This document shows positions 56,101 through 64,000 of a stretch of 64,000 nucleotides of DNA, one piece after another. The stretch comes from Amycolatopsis pretoriensis (GTDB lineage: Bacteria; Actinomycetota; Actinomycetes; Mycobacteriales; Pseudonocardiaceae), in NCBI RefSeq assembly GCF_900107925.1, contig NZ_FNUJ01000003.1, forward strand, positions 1,029,071-1,093,070, in the 5' to 3' direction. The notes below the pieces were generated by a model. The model saw nothing but the letters and a program-made list of their open reading frames with translations. It made no database searches and was not told where the DNA came from. How positions within the stretch are numbered: the stretch's first letter is position 1; the number at the start of each line of letters is the position of its first letter. The translations under genes and the position numbers were made by a program.

Positions 56101-59100
56101 GCCCGGAATTTGCCCCGCTCGAGCTCCAGGACCAGAACCTTCGGACGAACCCGACTGCCGTCTGTCGTCGCTGCCCAGGCGGCGAGCCGGTATTCTTCAT
56201 GACTGTTTCCGTCGGCTGTGGTCCATTTCACCTTTACCGTGCGAAGAGTGCTTTCGTCAACGCCTCCCTCCCAGTTTTCGATCCTGACCAGCGGCTCAAC
56301 TTCCTGAAAACCCATGCCGAACGGACCCTTCGCCCCGGTCAGCTGCTTCCAGTCCACGTCCTCAGCCAATACGGTCGGCAACGTGATGAAACGCCCGCCT
56401 TCGCCCGGCCTGCTACGGCCGTCGCCATCGACACGCATCGCGGTGGTCGACATCCCGGCTTGGAAGAACGGGCGATCTCGTCGAAGCTCACGGGCGAACT
56501 CGCGGCCCTCCTGCTCGAGCTCGCGCCTGAACGCGGGGTTGGGATGCTCTCCAGCCAGCGCCAGGAAGATCGAAGTACCCGGATCGACCCTGTCCAAGGC
56601 ACCCGAGTTGCGCACGTATTCGGCCAGTTCACGGCCACCGACCATTTTGTCTTCGACGAGGAACTTTCCTTCTTTGCCCGCCACGTACACATGCATAGTC
56701 TCAGCGCCGTCGGGCCGGCCAGGCATCCCGGCATGGATCCGATCCCATTCCGCGCCCCCCACCGCGCCGGTCCCGAACCCGAGCCCACCAACCGATGTGG
56801 ACGTCGGCCGAAGCGGCACGGGCCGTGGCTGTTCGCCGGACGCCGAATGCCCGGCGGTCTCAATGTCGTTGCCGACCGCGGCGATGTCCCGCCGTGGCGG
56901 CCCGAGCGTCACCGACCTCAACGCCGGGTCGGCAGCCTCACCGCGGAGCTTTCCTACGACGTCTGTCCGTTCCTTTCGATCGAAGATCCCGGCGGCCGGA
57001 CCAGTCGGGTTTCCGGCATCCCGGCCGTCTCCGCCCCACGCTGTCTCGGGCACGTTGGCGAGGCGAGGTGCGTCGGTCGTCGGGTTCGGTACGTCATGGA
57101 CTTGCCGGGTGAAACGGCCGTCTTCTCGCACTGATACATGCGCTACCGGTCCCTCCACACTCCCGGCGTAGCCATCGTCTCGTAGCATTCCGCGGAGCTG
57201 GTCCAAGGGAGTCCGGCCGGCCGAGTCCGACAGCGACGGATCGGCCACCAGACAGGCCAGGACGATCTGCCGCCGGCGCTGCCGCCAGAGATCCCCTCCC
57301 GGCAGGGCTCCGCCAGTCATCAGGCGAAACAAGCTCTTCTCCGAGATCGTCACCTGCTCGCCGGACGTCAGCCAGATCGAGAACCCGTCCTCGTCATGGT
57401 GCAGAACCGTCGCGTACGCGTCGTGGTCTTCCTCACGGCGTTCGAATGCTTTTTGCACCACGGACGCTTCACCGGGTCCCGGGAAGAACACGCCGCTGAT
57501 CGTGTCTTGGTGAGTCAAGGGCACAAAGACGATGTCAGACGCCCGAACTACGTCGGTCCGTACCTGCGACGCAGGCTCATGTGCGCTTAGCACCTCGACT
57601 CGGCGAAGTACAGACGTCGCCGAACCCTGTTCGCCGGATTCGCTGCGGAATTCCTCCGGAGCCAGGCCGGCGCCCCGTGTCCGCTGGTCACCGCCGTTGT
57701 CGCCGGTCTCCGCGTGACCGGCCGCTTCCCCGGGTCGGCCGGTACTCATACCGGCACCGGTGTCACGCTCGGCTGTAGGTTCACCCGAAGAGAGGCTCGA
57801 CTCCAGTGTCCCCCGAGGCTCCGGCGAGTCCGGTGACTTGTCGAGCCAGATCTCGACCACAGAGGGTTCCGGGAAGTCGATGAACTGGACGTCCCGCGTA
57901 CCACCGAATTGCTCTAGGTCGAACCGATCCTGAACCGGCAGATGTCGCTGCATCCGGTCGAGCGCTTTGGCGAGTTCGTCGGCGATCGGCGCCAACTGAA
58001 CTGTGCTCTGCCCGCGAGTTCCCTTCACCCGGAAGCGGATCTTCGGATCCGTTCCCCTCAGCTGCTCACGCATGATGTTCGTGGCGAGCCGACGCACGGT
58101 CACCCGCTGGGCTGGCGAAACTGCCTTCGCGTCAGTGCCGAAGATCAAGCGGACGTCAGGCTCGCTGCTGGGCCACGCCGCCTGGTACGCCTCAACGGCT
58201 TGCCACCATTTCGTCTCGGCGTGCGCAGCGGAGGCGCGGAATTCTTCCAGCCGGTCCCCGGTGGGCGCGTCTTCGCCTGTGGCCCGGGACTTGCTCCTAG
58301 CGGTGGCTTCTTCTGCGCGGACCAGATCACGGGCGACCGACCACTCACGGTCGCGCTGGGCGAGCTCACGGGCACGGCGCGCCACCTCGCCGGGAATCAG
58401 GTGGGTACGGTCCGCCCGCCGTACGTGGTAGCCGGTCGGAAAGCTGACGTCGACTACGGCCGGGCGGTTCCGTGTGAGCTTCGACGTCGGCTCAGCGACG
58501 AACCGGAATTCGGTCGGGTACGACCACGTGCTGGTCAGCGCCTCGGCCGGCGGCTTTTCCGCACCTTCGGGCAGCGCCCCGCCTCCCGATTTCGTACTAC
58601 GACTGTATTCGCTGCCGTCGGCAGAGGCGCCGAGCGCTTCCATCGGGACACCCCAGTGCGCGATGGTGCCGAAGGCTTCGCGGCCCTTGGCGTAGGTGGC
58701 GTGCTCGGGGGCCTGTGGGACACCAGCGGCGATCAGCGGTGTGGCGAACACCGCGTGAGCGTTGTCGTGCCCGTTTTCAACGTGTGTTGATCTGTTCGCT
58801 TCGGTGCCACCGCCCAGGGTGATTCGCGCGCTCGCGCCAGTGAGCCGGCCAGGCCCGCGGGTCGTGCTGTAGAGCTTCAGCCTCAGGCCGAGTTCCGCCG
58901 GCAGTTCGAGTTCGACGCCATCTCGGCTGGGCAGTCCGCCCAGTTTCTCGATCCTGCCGGGTGTGAGCATGTCTCGCAGCAGGCCCAGTGTACTGCGGTC
59001 CGGTTCGACGCCACTTTCGACGAGCGCCCTGCGTGCTCCTTCGACGAGGTCGTCGCGGCTCCCGTCAAATCCGGTGATCCGGAACTGGGCTGGGTCGGAC

Positions 59101-62100
59101 GGGAGTGCTTCCGCGTCGCGGGCCTCGTACCAGTCCGCCATCCCGGCGTTGGTCGCGTCCTCTGCTTCTTGTTTCACGACCTCTCCGCGTACCGGTCCGT
59201 CCGGTGCTGCGGCATGGTCTTCAACGATGGATGTGCCGGTCACCCGGGCCGTGACCTGGGTCGCGGCGATGCGCTCACCGTGTCGTCCGATCTCCACGTC
59301 GAAGTCCACGTCGAGGTTGCGCTCGACCAGTGCACCACGCACGGTCTCGCGGCTTTCGCTTTCGTTCGCTTCGCCGCGCGTGGTCTCCCGGGACTGCTGG
59401 AGCCACTCGAAGACGTGAGCCATTCCCAAACCGAGGTTTGTGTACGGCGCGCCGTGACGCTGTCCAGGCGTGTGTGACGCTTCCTCGGCCGCGGCTGACT
59501 GCAGCATGGCGTTGGGCACGAGCATCGTCGTGAACTCGGCCAGCACCCGCTTGATGCCCCGAGCGGCGGTGTTGGTCACCGTGACCTTAGAGGTCTTCCT
59601 CAGCTCACCGTGTCGGATCCCGACCGGCTGCGGGGTCTCCAACGCTTTCGCACTCAGCCGCAGCTCGTAGGTCTTCCCGCGTAGCCGGTCCTCCAGTCGG
59701 AGCGTCGTCCTGGCGCCTCCGTTCGCCAAGTCCGGCAGGACGCCCTGGACGTTCGACAAGTACCGCTGAACTTCCTGCAGATTGTCGTGTTCAGTGGCCA
59801 GCGATGAGTCCGGCAGGAGCCGATCGGCTAGGTCTTTGCCGAGCCGTTGCGTTACCTGAGCGTGCAGCTCCGCGAGGAGATCGCGCCCCTTGCCGGCGGC
59901 CGCATCGATCAGGTCGACGGGCTTGATGACACCGTCAGTCCACCGACCGCCGCCCAGTTCCCGTCCGGGCGGGATCGGCAGGAGATCCGTGGGTCCGGCC
60001 GGTTCCTTCTGGTTGGCTTCGTGTGGGGAAGCCGTCGCTCGCTCGGTGTCGGCCTTCGCCTGCTGCATCTCGATGTCACGCAGCTGCGCTTCAGTCACCA
60101 GGACCCGCGCGGCCTCGGGTAGCTCCAAGCGTTCGGCGGCACGTCGGACTTCACCTGCAGACCGCCACCGGTCCGGGACGAGCTTCGGGAAGAGTTCGGC
60201 CAGCTGCCAGCGGTCAATATTGCCGTGGCGGCGCGTTTCGACCGCGACAGTTGTCTCTACGTTCGCCTGGACCAGGTAGAGCTTGCGCGGCTCGCCCTTC
60301 AAGGTCTGAGCATTCGACACAATCGTGGCGTGCCCGGTCCTGCGGCTGAACGTGCTCACCCAATAGCTCAGCTCGTGCAGAAGCGCACCCATCCCGCGGA
60401 TCTTGGTGCCCGCCCCGGTCAGGCTGTCCGCGCTGATCGGCAGGTACACCGGCTCGACGCTGTTCGTCACCTTCCAGGCGCTGGAAACGTCACGAGAGGT
60501 GGTACTGGTGCTCGTTACGCCACTCTCGTGGTCTTCCCACACCGTCGCGAGTACCACGGGATCGCGCAGCTGGTGGCTGACGGCGACGTCGGCGACAACG
60601 TCGGCCCTCCGTCGTTTCCACTGCAAGCCGCTTACGCGGGTCGGGCGGTTGAACAGCCGTAGGTCGTTCCGCGCGCTCTCGATGGAGATTGTCCGGTCGA
60701 TCAGCGCGGAATTGCTACCGTCGCGGGACGCGAAGATCGGATCGCCGGAAGCCTTGACCAGCATCGACCGGATCGAGTCGCGAACGAAACCGAGCCCGCT
60801 CATCCCGACCACGCGAATTCCGTCGGATTCGCGAGATCCGGTACCGCTCAAGTCCCGGATGGTGTGCGGCGGGACATCGGGGAGCTCTTCCGAGCGCACT
60901 GGTTTCGTTTCGTAGCCGGGCAGTGGGTGGCTCTCTGGAAGCTCCAGCTCGACCTTCACCCGGACGGTGCCCGGCTCTCGGCCTTGGGCCTCGGCGGATT
61001 CGTCGACGATCTTGAGCCGATGCTCGGCCGGAACGTCCAAACCCCGGCGACCGAAGCTAACCCCGCGAACTAGTTCGTTGTGTCTGGACCAGTGCGTACC
61101 GGTCACGGTCAGCTTGACCGTCGCCTCGTAACGACGGACGCGTTCGGGGTGGACCTTCCCTGCCTCGTCGAGGGTCACTCCCCGAGTTCCGCCCGTGGTC
61201 AGCGTGGTGCCCTCTTCGTATCCCGTACCTCGTGATCGCGAGTAAATCACCCTGTGCGCGGAGGTCAAGATCCCGGAACTGCCGGCCAGGCTGGTGTAGA
61301 CCCGCGCCAACACGCCGCCACCCAGCGACCAGTGCGTCGCCTGCTGTCGACCGCCGGTTTCGTTCGAGCTGAGCTTCACTGGCCCGGTCGCGCGGTCAGC
61401 CGGGCCAAGGTCGACGAGACCGCCTTCCAGGCTGGCCTCGACCCGGAAGGCCGCGTGGTAGTCGTGGGCCCGGCCGTGTTCCGGCGTCAGTTCGACGGTC
61501 AATGGCTGATCCGTGAGCAGGTTCGGTGCGCGCCGGGCCAGGCTCTCCGGGGACAGCGCCCGGTCGATCTCCTCACCTCGGCCGAGCTCCCGCTCGTGGC
61601 GGCCGCTGAGACCCCGGGCCAGCCTTGAGTCGCCGAAGTCGCCGATGAATGTGCTGTCGCGCCAGGCCCAGCGGCGATGGCCGGGAATCTCCTTCGCCGA
61701 ATCCCGCAGAACACCGCTCAGCAGTTCGCTGGCGTCGGTCAGGGCCAGTGCGGCTCCCGGAGCCACAGACTCTGCGGACTCGACCGGCGACAGCACTTCC
61801 GTTCTGTCCTTGCCTGACGACGCTCCCTCGTTTCCAGGGTGGATTCCCGCGCGTTCTGCGTCCTCGGATTTCGCCCAGTGAACAGCATCCAGCGCGTGGG
61901 AGAAAATCACCGGTGTCTGGCCTGGCGAGCGCACCTCCAGGTCATAGACGGTGCGATAGCGCACCACGGTACCTTCGTAGCTGCGGGATGAGACCCCAGT
62001 ATCGCCGCGCTCGTAGGTCTGGGTGTGGCTCCGCCCCCGTTCACTCTCCGCATGAGGCCCGGCCCCGGTCGACATGGCGCCTAGGTCGTAGCCCGGCCCG

Positions 62101-64000
62101 GCGCCGTACGCAGCGCTCACTGACCGGTCGACCGTTGCCGAAGCGCTCCGACCGGCCGACTCGCTCTGTACTTCCTCGAATCTTGCTCTGCCGACGTGTT
62201 CGAGGTAGGTGACTTTGCGGGCGACCGCGCGCATCTGCACCTTGTGCACCCGGCTGGAGAGCAGGCGCTTGACCGGGTTACCGCCCCGGCTCAGCGCGTC
62301 GGAGGTCACCCAGCCTTTGCCGACGGCCGCGTCCTGCGGTGAGACAGCCATCTCCGGGAGTTTGGACTCGATGTTCTCGTCGGACAGGAATAGACGCAGA
62401 TGTTTCTGTGATTCGGTATCCAGCTTGCCAACCAGCTTGAGTACCTGCTCGATTACGCCCCAGCCGTGCGCGCGGTGAATCGTCAGCGGTTTGCCCCGGT
62501 GGTAACCCGGCGTAGCCTGTGTTGCCGCACGCTCGGCGAGTGCCGGCGGCAGTGATCGCGGCACCGGCACTTCTTCCCCGGTGGAACGCAGGCCGACGGG
62601 CACGTTCACGACGACGGCGATCGGGTTCGCACCGGAGGCGTCACCGCCGATCCACTCCGTACGGCCGGTCGGGTACCCGCGGTCATCGAGTTCGGCGATC
62701 CCCACGGAAACCGGAACACTGACCACCTTGGCGTTCACGGCTGCGTCCAGCGACACCTCAAGCTGCGAGGTGCGTGAGACCTCGTGGGTATGTGAACGGC
62801 TGGTCGTCGGACCGGTGGGGACGGTGATCCCACCGGTGCCGAACAGCCCCGGTACCATCGGATTGAAGATCTTCCAGGTCATCCTGGGTGCCCGTACACC
62901 TTCGATCCGAGTTGACGACCCGCTCGAGAGCGAATGCTCGGCTGAAGGTCCCGCTGCAGTACCGGGGGCCGGGGTAGAGCGAGACCAGTCGAGTTCGGAC
63001 TTGAGCAGGAACTGCTTCCCATTGAACTCCACAACCTTGCCGGCTCCCTGGAAAGACCGGAGGTTGTCCCCGACCTCGTGGCGGAATTCCTCCAATTCGG
63101 CCTGGCTCGCGGCTCGTTCGCTCATCGACCTGAGCCGGTGCCAGATTTCCTCGATGCCCTGTGTGCGGTAGAGCTGCCTGGCCGCACCGAACGCCCCGCC
63201 CCTGTGTTCGGACAGCAACCCGCCGGTGACAGAGCTGGTCCTCTCGCCTTCGGCCTGCCGGCCTGACTCAGCTTCCTCCGGGATAGAGGCCAGCGTCGGC
63301 TCCCATGCGGACCCACGTCCGATCCGGACACCGCCGGTACTCGTCGGCTCCAACCACGTCTGCGAAGCTTCTCCGTCCTTCACATGCGCGTCAGGTCCGG
63401 AACGCCGTTCACCAACTTCCGGCTGCAGGCTCTCAGAAACAGACGAAGTCTTCGCCAGCACGTCCACGGCGTCCGGTCGCCAATCAGCCCCCCGGTCCGC
63501 ACCGGCCGGTTCACCGGGGTCGCCCTTCGCGGCGTCACCGGCACGCTCGTGCTGAACCGGTTCACCTCGCACAGCTGCCGGTTCTGTACTCACCACACCC
63601 GAATCAGCAGACGACAACCCGTCGCCCCACGGACGATCCCCCTCCACACGCGCGTCCCCGGCATCCACCGACACGCCCGCAGCCGCCTCGTCCACCTCAC
63701 CAACCGTGGACAGTCGCCGCTCACGATCAGCACCGACAAGCTCCGCAACCAAACCACGGGCCAGCATCCTCGTATCACCGGCATTCCCACGCTCAAGAAG
63801 ATCCCCGGCCAGCAGCACCGCCAGATCGTCGCGCAAAGAACCGTCATCCAGGACCGTCTCACCGATCGACAACAACATCATACGAGCCAGCGAATGAACC
63901 CGAAGCCACTCGCCAGAACTCTCAGCACCCGAATCACGCACCCGCGCCGCGCCACCACGAATACTCTCAACCGCAGCGCGATACGAGCCAGAACCCCTAC
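50136..64000 (-). CDS. Giant multidomain protein (partial, start outside window)
   Basis: Stop TAG at 50136; the frame is open through 64000, giving more than 4,610 residues with the N-terminus missing. A GTG at 63941 is only an internal codon (GSYRAAVESIRGG precedes it in frame). The N-terminal half has long beta-rich repeats; a Cys-containing segment QIVLACLVADPS (Cys codon 57252-57254) follows. Then come two tandem units of about 1,170 residues, each ending in a His-Gly motif (HSHGG, HGHGG) and a downstream Cys (FLSCRLN, FSSCSIN). It resembles giant actinobacterial proteins that NCBI labels lonely-Cys-domain proteins (memory). No signal peptide is visible in the window. Likely a T7SS-linked effector or surface protein (inference). 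Confidence 0.85.
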   Translation of the reverse strand, partial: RGSGSYRAAVESIRGGAARVRDSGAESSGEWLRVHSLARMMLLSIGETVLDDGSLRDDLAVLLAGDLLERGNAGDTRMLARGLVAELVGADRERRLSTVGEVDEAAAGVSVDAGDARVEGDRPWGDGLSSADSGVVSTEPAAVRGEPVQHERAGDAAKGDPGEPAGADRGADWRPDAVDVLAKTSSVSESLQPEVGERRSGPDAHVKDGEASQTWLEPTSTGGVRIGRGSAWEPTLASIPEEAESGRQAEGERTSSVTGGLLSEHRGGAFGAARQLYRTQGIEEIWHRLRSMSERAASQAELEEFRHEVGDNLRSFQGAGKVVEFNGKQFLLKSELDWSRSTPAPGTAAGPSAEHSLSSGSSTRIEGVRAPRMTWKIFNPMVPGLFGTGGITVPTGPTTSRSHTHEVSRTSQLEVSLDAAVNAKVVSVPVSVGIAELDDRGYPTGRTEWIGGDASGANPIAVVVNVPVGLRSTGEEVPVPRSLPPALAERAATQATPGYHRGKPLTIHRAHGWGVIEQVLKLVGKLDTESQKHLRLFLSDENIESKLPEMAVSPQDAAVGKGWVTSDALSRGGNPVKRLLSSRVHKVQMRAVARKVTYLEHVGRARFEEVQSESAGRSASATVDRSVSAAYGAGPGYDLGAMSTGAGPHAESERGRSHTQTYERGDTGVSSRSYEGTVVRYRTVYDLEVRSPGQTPVIFSHALDAVHWAKSEDAERAGIHPGNEGASSGKDRTEVLSPVESAESVAPGAALALTDASELLSGVLRDSAKEIPGHRRWAWRDSTFIGDFGDSRLARGLSGRHERELGRGEEIDRALSPESLARRAPNLLTDQPLTVELTPEHGRAHDYHAAFRVEASLEGGLVDLGPADRATGPVKLSSNETGGRQQATHWSLGGGVLARVYTSLAGSSGILTSAHRVIYSRSRGTGYEEGTTLTTGGTRGVTLDEAGKVHPERVRRYEATVKLTVTGTHWSRHNELVRGVSFGRRGLDVPAEHRLKIVDESAEAQGREPGTVRVKVELELPESHPLPGYETKPVRSEELPDVPPHTIRDLSGTGSRESDGIRVVGMSGLGFVRDSIRSMLVKASGDPIFASRDGSNSALIDRTISIESARNDLRLFNRPTRVSGLQWKRRRADVVADVAVSHQLRDPVVLATVWEDHESGVTSTSTTSRDVSSAWKVTNSVEPVYLPISADSLTGAGTKIRGMGALLHELSYWVSTFSRRTGHATIVSNAQTLKGEPRKLYLVQANVETTVAVETRRHGNIDRWQLAELFPKLVPDRWRSAGEVRRAAERLELPEAARVLVTEAQLRDIEMQQAKADTERATASPHEANQKEPAGPTDLLPIPPGRELGGGRWTDGVIKPVDLIDAAAGKGRDLLAELHAQVTQRLGKDLADRLLPDSSLATEHDNLQEVQRYLSNVQGVLPDLANGGARTTLRLEDRLRGKTYELRLSAKALETPQPVGIRHGELRKTSKVTVTNTAARGIKRVLAEFTTMLVPNAMLQSAAAEEASHTPGQRHGAPYTNLGLGMAHVFEWLQQSRETTRGEANESESRETVRGALVERNLDVDFDVEIGRHGERIAATQVTARVTGTSIVEDHAAAPDGPVRGEVVKQEAEDATNAGMADWYEARDAEALPSDPAQFRITGFDGSRDDLVEGARRALVESGVEPDRSTLGLLRDMLTPGRIEKLGGLPSRDGVELELPAELGLRLKLYSTTRGPGRLTGASARITLGGGTEANRSTHVENGHDNAHAVFATPLIAAGVPQAPEHATYAKGREAFGTIAHWGVPMEALGASADGSEYSRSTKSGGGALPEGAEKPPAEALTSTWSYPTEFRFVAEPTSKLTRNRPAVVDVSFPTGYHVRRADRTHLIPGEVARRARELAQRDREWSVARDLVRAEEATARSKSRATGEDAPTGDRLEEFRASAAHAETKWWQAVEAYQAAWPSSEPDVRLIFGTDAKAVSPAQRVTVRRLATNIMREQLRGTDPKIRFRVKGTRGQSTVQLAPIADELAKALDRMQRHLPVQDRFDLEQFGGTRDVQFIDFPEPSVVEIWLDKSPDSPEPRGTLESSLSSGEPTAERDTGAGMSTGRPGEAAGHAETGDNGGDQRTRGAGLAPEEFRSESGEQGSATSVLRRVEVLSAHEPASQVRTDVVRASDIVFVPLTHQDTISGVFFPGPGEASVVQKAFERREEDHDAYATVLHHDEDGFSIWLTSGEQVTISEKSLFRLMTGGALPGGDLWRQRRRQIVLACLVADPSLSDSAGRTPLDQLRGMLRDDGYAGSVEGPVAHVSVREDGRFTRQVHDVPNPTTDAPRLANVPETAWGGDGRDAGNPTGPAAGIFDRKERTDVVGKLRGEAADPALRSVTLGPPRRDIAAVGNDIETAGHSASGEQPRPVPLRPTSTSVGGLGFGTGAVGGAEWDRIHAGMPGRPDGAETMHVYVAGKEGKFLVEDKMVGGRELAEYVRNSGALDRVDPGTSIFLALAGEHPNPAFRRELEQEGREFARELRRDRPFFQAGMSTTAMRVDGDGRSRPGEGGRFITLPTVLAEDVDWKQLTGAKGPFGMGFQEVEPLVRIENWEGGVDESTLRTVKVKWTTADGNSHEEYRLAAWAATTDGSRVRPKVLVLELERGKFRAPLVDGDFVAVSPKEMAALLAESSMFRELTVGPVRPPLILLTYDPTNFGRAANVDLIDEIRKIIGPLVTYDYSGEFTFNEESILEIPEQGEFVAGMPPRLDSVKYFSNNRVFGFPVEGSSVTASKLAGLSSRSTHGGRFAKGVPDSPLDPLVVMVDSLDGRSARLELGLPGFAGLQIEIDGAMLGEMLLQDPQVRRSLEEEPLSQVIVVAKDAGNRTNYGGLAFDLASTLRKHKLFNEVYAPDEGLGLHEESLPGAERFMRVSNWRSGDIEISPLADREGRPVALFVRYPGDGQHFQQTSEWARNIDKRFRSAAWVFVSPNLDVRRTDGIDRRIEARDLAQILRNDHYMQNLLGRQQQRIMLTSLEGRLTVSLEDFSQGMHDGGYSRHLMSPHLPPQLTEDGKVLLDPSGMKTIDPPLLKPDDLVVEPLTSDAFGTYGHAFPRDLFDRVTASQFSQKFSPVAERIYFREISMQSDSGTSVHVAPVLTPGVTKLGDGGSRKRWYLHSHGGAGGFHAAMRTDVPFRIGDTVTLAPEEAPRLIVASEAFRQARPESVATIMFLSCRLNTFGAADAPSAAALFQDSWRSITGEDASVIAGSGRVVTQPGEGVVKVIDKGVFAQALRTGEVVDPASVIHLSDLVTTEMERVDIGFMRDSSRALAVEHEPAERVRSAVRQVVRTAAWRKRIGEPLPEIGIGVLVDNRRAGLVQQDDVRNERAGKVREIIQSEVLAEAMRLGEYGLEIGPEDIEVKRIDRPLGQASTVDPTLLPVALLAKLPVSPSLQKGRDALDRLWADEDRQEHNAYQNVLTAFAALDPGHVRGTRETSIAGARAGYEHILASDNGHDVDSSLEVDHENRVSGGPEANVRARHAGRPSPRVRARLTAESNRSDSRTRLAPSKGAQRLAPAPRGRRARTPQPPVSGRSSGPSQVPIMPKPTVFAPTAGSVGGIAFGLARGHEGEWHRIHAGMPTTAADSRPLHVYVISREGKFQVGSALVGGRELASYVRALPEVRSVAAGTPVALVLMEERPRPAFAGRLDEEGRAFARALRGNSPFFPVWLSSTVAALDAAGRTELSDGGHYKVLPTVLPQDVQWRPLTDGTDIFGVVFPGMERSMGVPDWEKWVTNIALGTVAATSVSAAGERIREYSVSEWVEAIEKDRAHPLVLAFKSARGKFDVPLEKGNVWVEPKELAALIAGASWFAGLMRMPQRPHLIFLTLDLTAADPAMNAQVLGTLRELVGPLTSHDFIGAFRFGDHAVLEYPKNGKFVESPPPPLKSLNFFSEGNVFVFPVDGSAIARPDLAQLVSGGVTVEGLPESGGPPLVMIVQSPNGRFAQVEPGGPLLVLGGDQLGVTSLEDPKFKQQVMMDAGREIVVVTGGHALAKYGWLGFDFAGALRKEGIYNPVRVVTGEVTLRDGRISGSTGLVTVSNLRAGDLKTSLLHDREGNPVALFLRFPNDGKQYRNAVGWAHNITDDLREWAWVLVGPSLEVVRRDGYAQRVNITALAQVLSNDRDFERLLSVKGRKIMLANPGGRLDISMSEFSSEMVARGYSRVTARPIGDLRLLSSGNAEMRLEEVLPALPQPEDLVVEPLRNDALGHYGTAFSKTQLDRVGAALFTKNITSMTRRVYFRQSLEEYGLLHYVRRDPVLMPKVAARENVIGNVPWFFHGHGGVDGFGVSLHKDRPYRIGDNVTLHPREAANLLAATDAFRRARPERIDTLVFSSCSINRPISGGGSTAAALFGESWRSIEVEYAETVGSTEVVASYPGMGILHVTNEGVMAPAMRARESVDLLSVVRLAELAATEIVPVAVDIPPGEFTASTVGGGAAEMVRHVVRQTMRAAAWRRRIDEPLPEITIDFHVADNRTALTQSFNAQSRHVKKIVINEMIADRERLRDYGLDIDPKDIKMNFTSNIGSLPSKANPELRSVTLTVKLPDSDSVREAHFAVDRVQDIEINHDWTSHDRVLAAFAALDPEHDSAATAGGVGRPGGAG
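50250..53290 (-). repeat. C-terminal unit of the giant-protein tandem duplication
   Basis: Begins with VGGIAFGLARGHEGEW..HRIHAGMP near 53280 and runs to the C-terminus. It contains LALVLMEERPRPAF-like, EYSVSEWVEAIEKD and DLVVEPLRNDALGHYGTAF segments, then HGHGG (51099-51113) and Cys at 50940-50942, and a final PLPEITIDFHV...DYGLDIDPKDIKM module. It aligns along its whole length with the preceding unit. Confidence 0.85.
53580..56800 (-). repeat. N-proximal unit of the giant-protein tandem duplication
   Basis: Begins VGGLGFGTGAVGGAEWDRIH near 56798. Contains LVVEPLTSDAFGTYGHAF, HSHGG at 54576-54590, Cys at 54417-54419 and PLPEIGIGVLV...EYGLEIGPEDIEV. A basic, Arg/Pro-rich linker (about 53290-53580) joins it to the next unit. 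Confidence 0.85.

Noticed and set aside
63939..63941. GTG as start of the giant gene
   Set aside because: The frame stays open to the window edge with protein-like sequence before it and no ribosome site, so the real start is outside.

Overview
High-GC actinobacterial DNA. GTG and TTG starts, GGAGG-type ribosome binding sites, SARP and LuxR regulators and a lone actinobacterial type VII secretion system (T7SS) together suggest Pseudonocardiales, perhaps Amycolatopsis-like. The genus is an inference. No rRNA, tRNA or CRISPR array was seen.

Left flank (1-10 kb): a secreted G1-type peptidase-like protein, a ROK-family regulator followed by a GMC/pyranose-oxidase-like enzyme, and an overlapping lipoprotein/MFS pair that resembles the mycobacterial LprG-P55 pair. 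Then comes a decayed zone with an IS701-like transposase relic and a frameshifted glycoside-hydrolase relic, and a small four-helix membrane protein.

T7SS core (10-32 kb): a leftward gene train eccD-eccB-WXG100-like-WXG100-further small Esx-like gene-two large low-complexity Esx-domain proteins-lone winged helix. It diverges from eccC across a 133-bp promoter region. eccC converges on mycP at a perfect 16-bp-stem terminator. mycP is the last gene of a second leftward train: LuxR ATPase regulator, beta-helix/CbbX AAA+ fusion (EccA-like), and an 803-aa protein whose C-terminus looks like an ADP-ribosyltransferase fold. No eccE was recognised.

Regulatory and accessory belt (32-49 kb): a second LuxR ATPase regulator, a T7SS-associated small protein with a 749-aa degenerate paralogue of the 803-aa protein, two NarL-like regulators without the phospho-acceptor Asp, two giant SARP-ATPase regulators in tandem, a 48-aa acidic peptide gene not described elsewhere in this analysis's neighbours, a SUKH-family immunity-like protein and a second T7SS-associated small protein.

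Right end (50-64 kb): most of one giant gene, more than 4,600 codons and open through the window edge. It encodes a probable T7SS-linked giant multidomain protein. Its C-terminal half is a tandem duplication of about 1,170 residues, and each unit carries a His-Gly-rich motif followed by a Cys, as in caspase-fold peptidases. The working model (inference) is a regulated T7SS whose cargo includes the Esx-like proteins and perhaps the giant protein, with the SUKH protein as a possible immunity factor.
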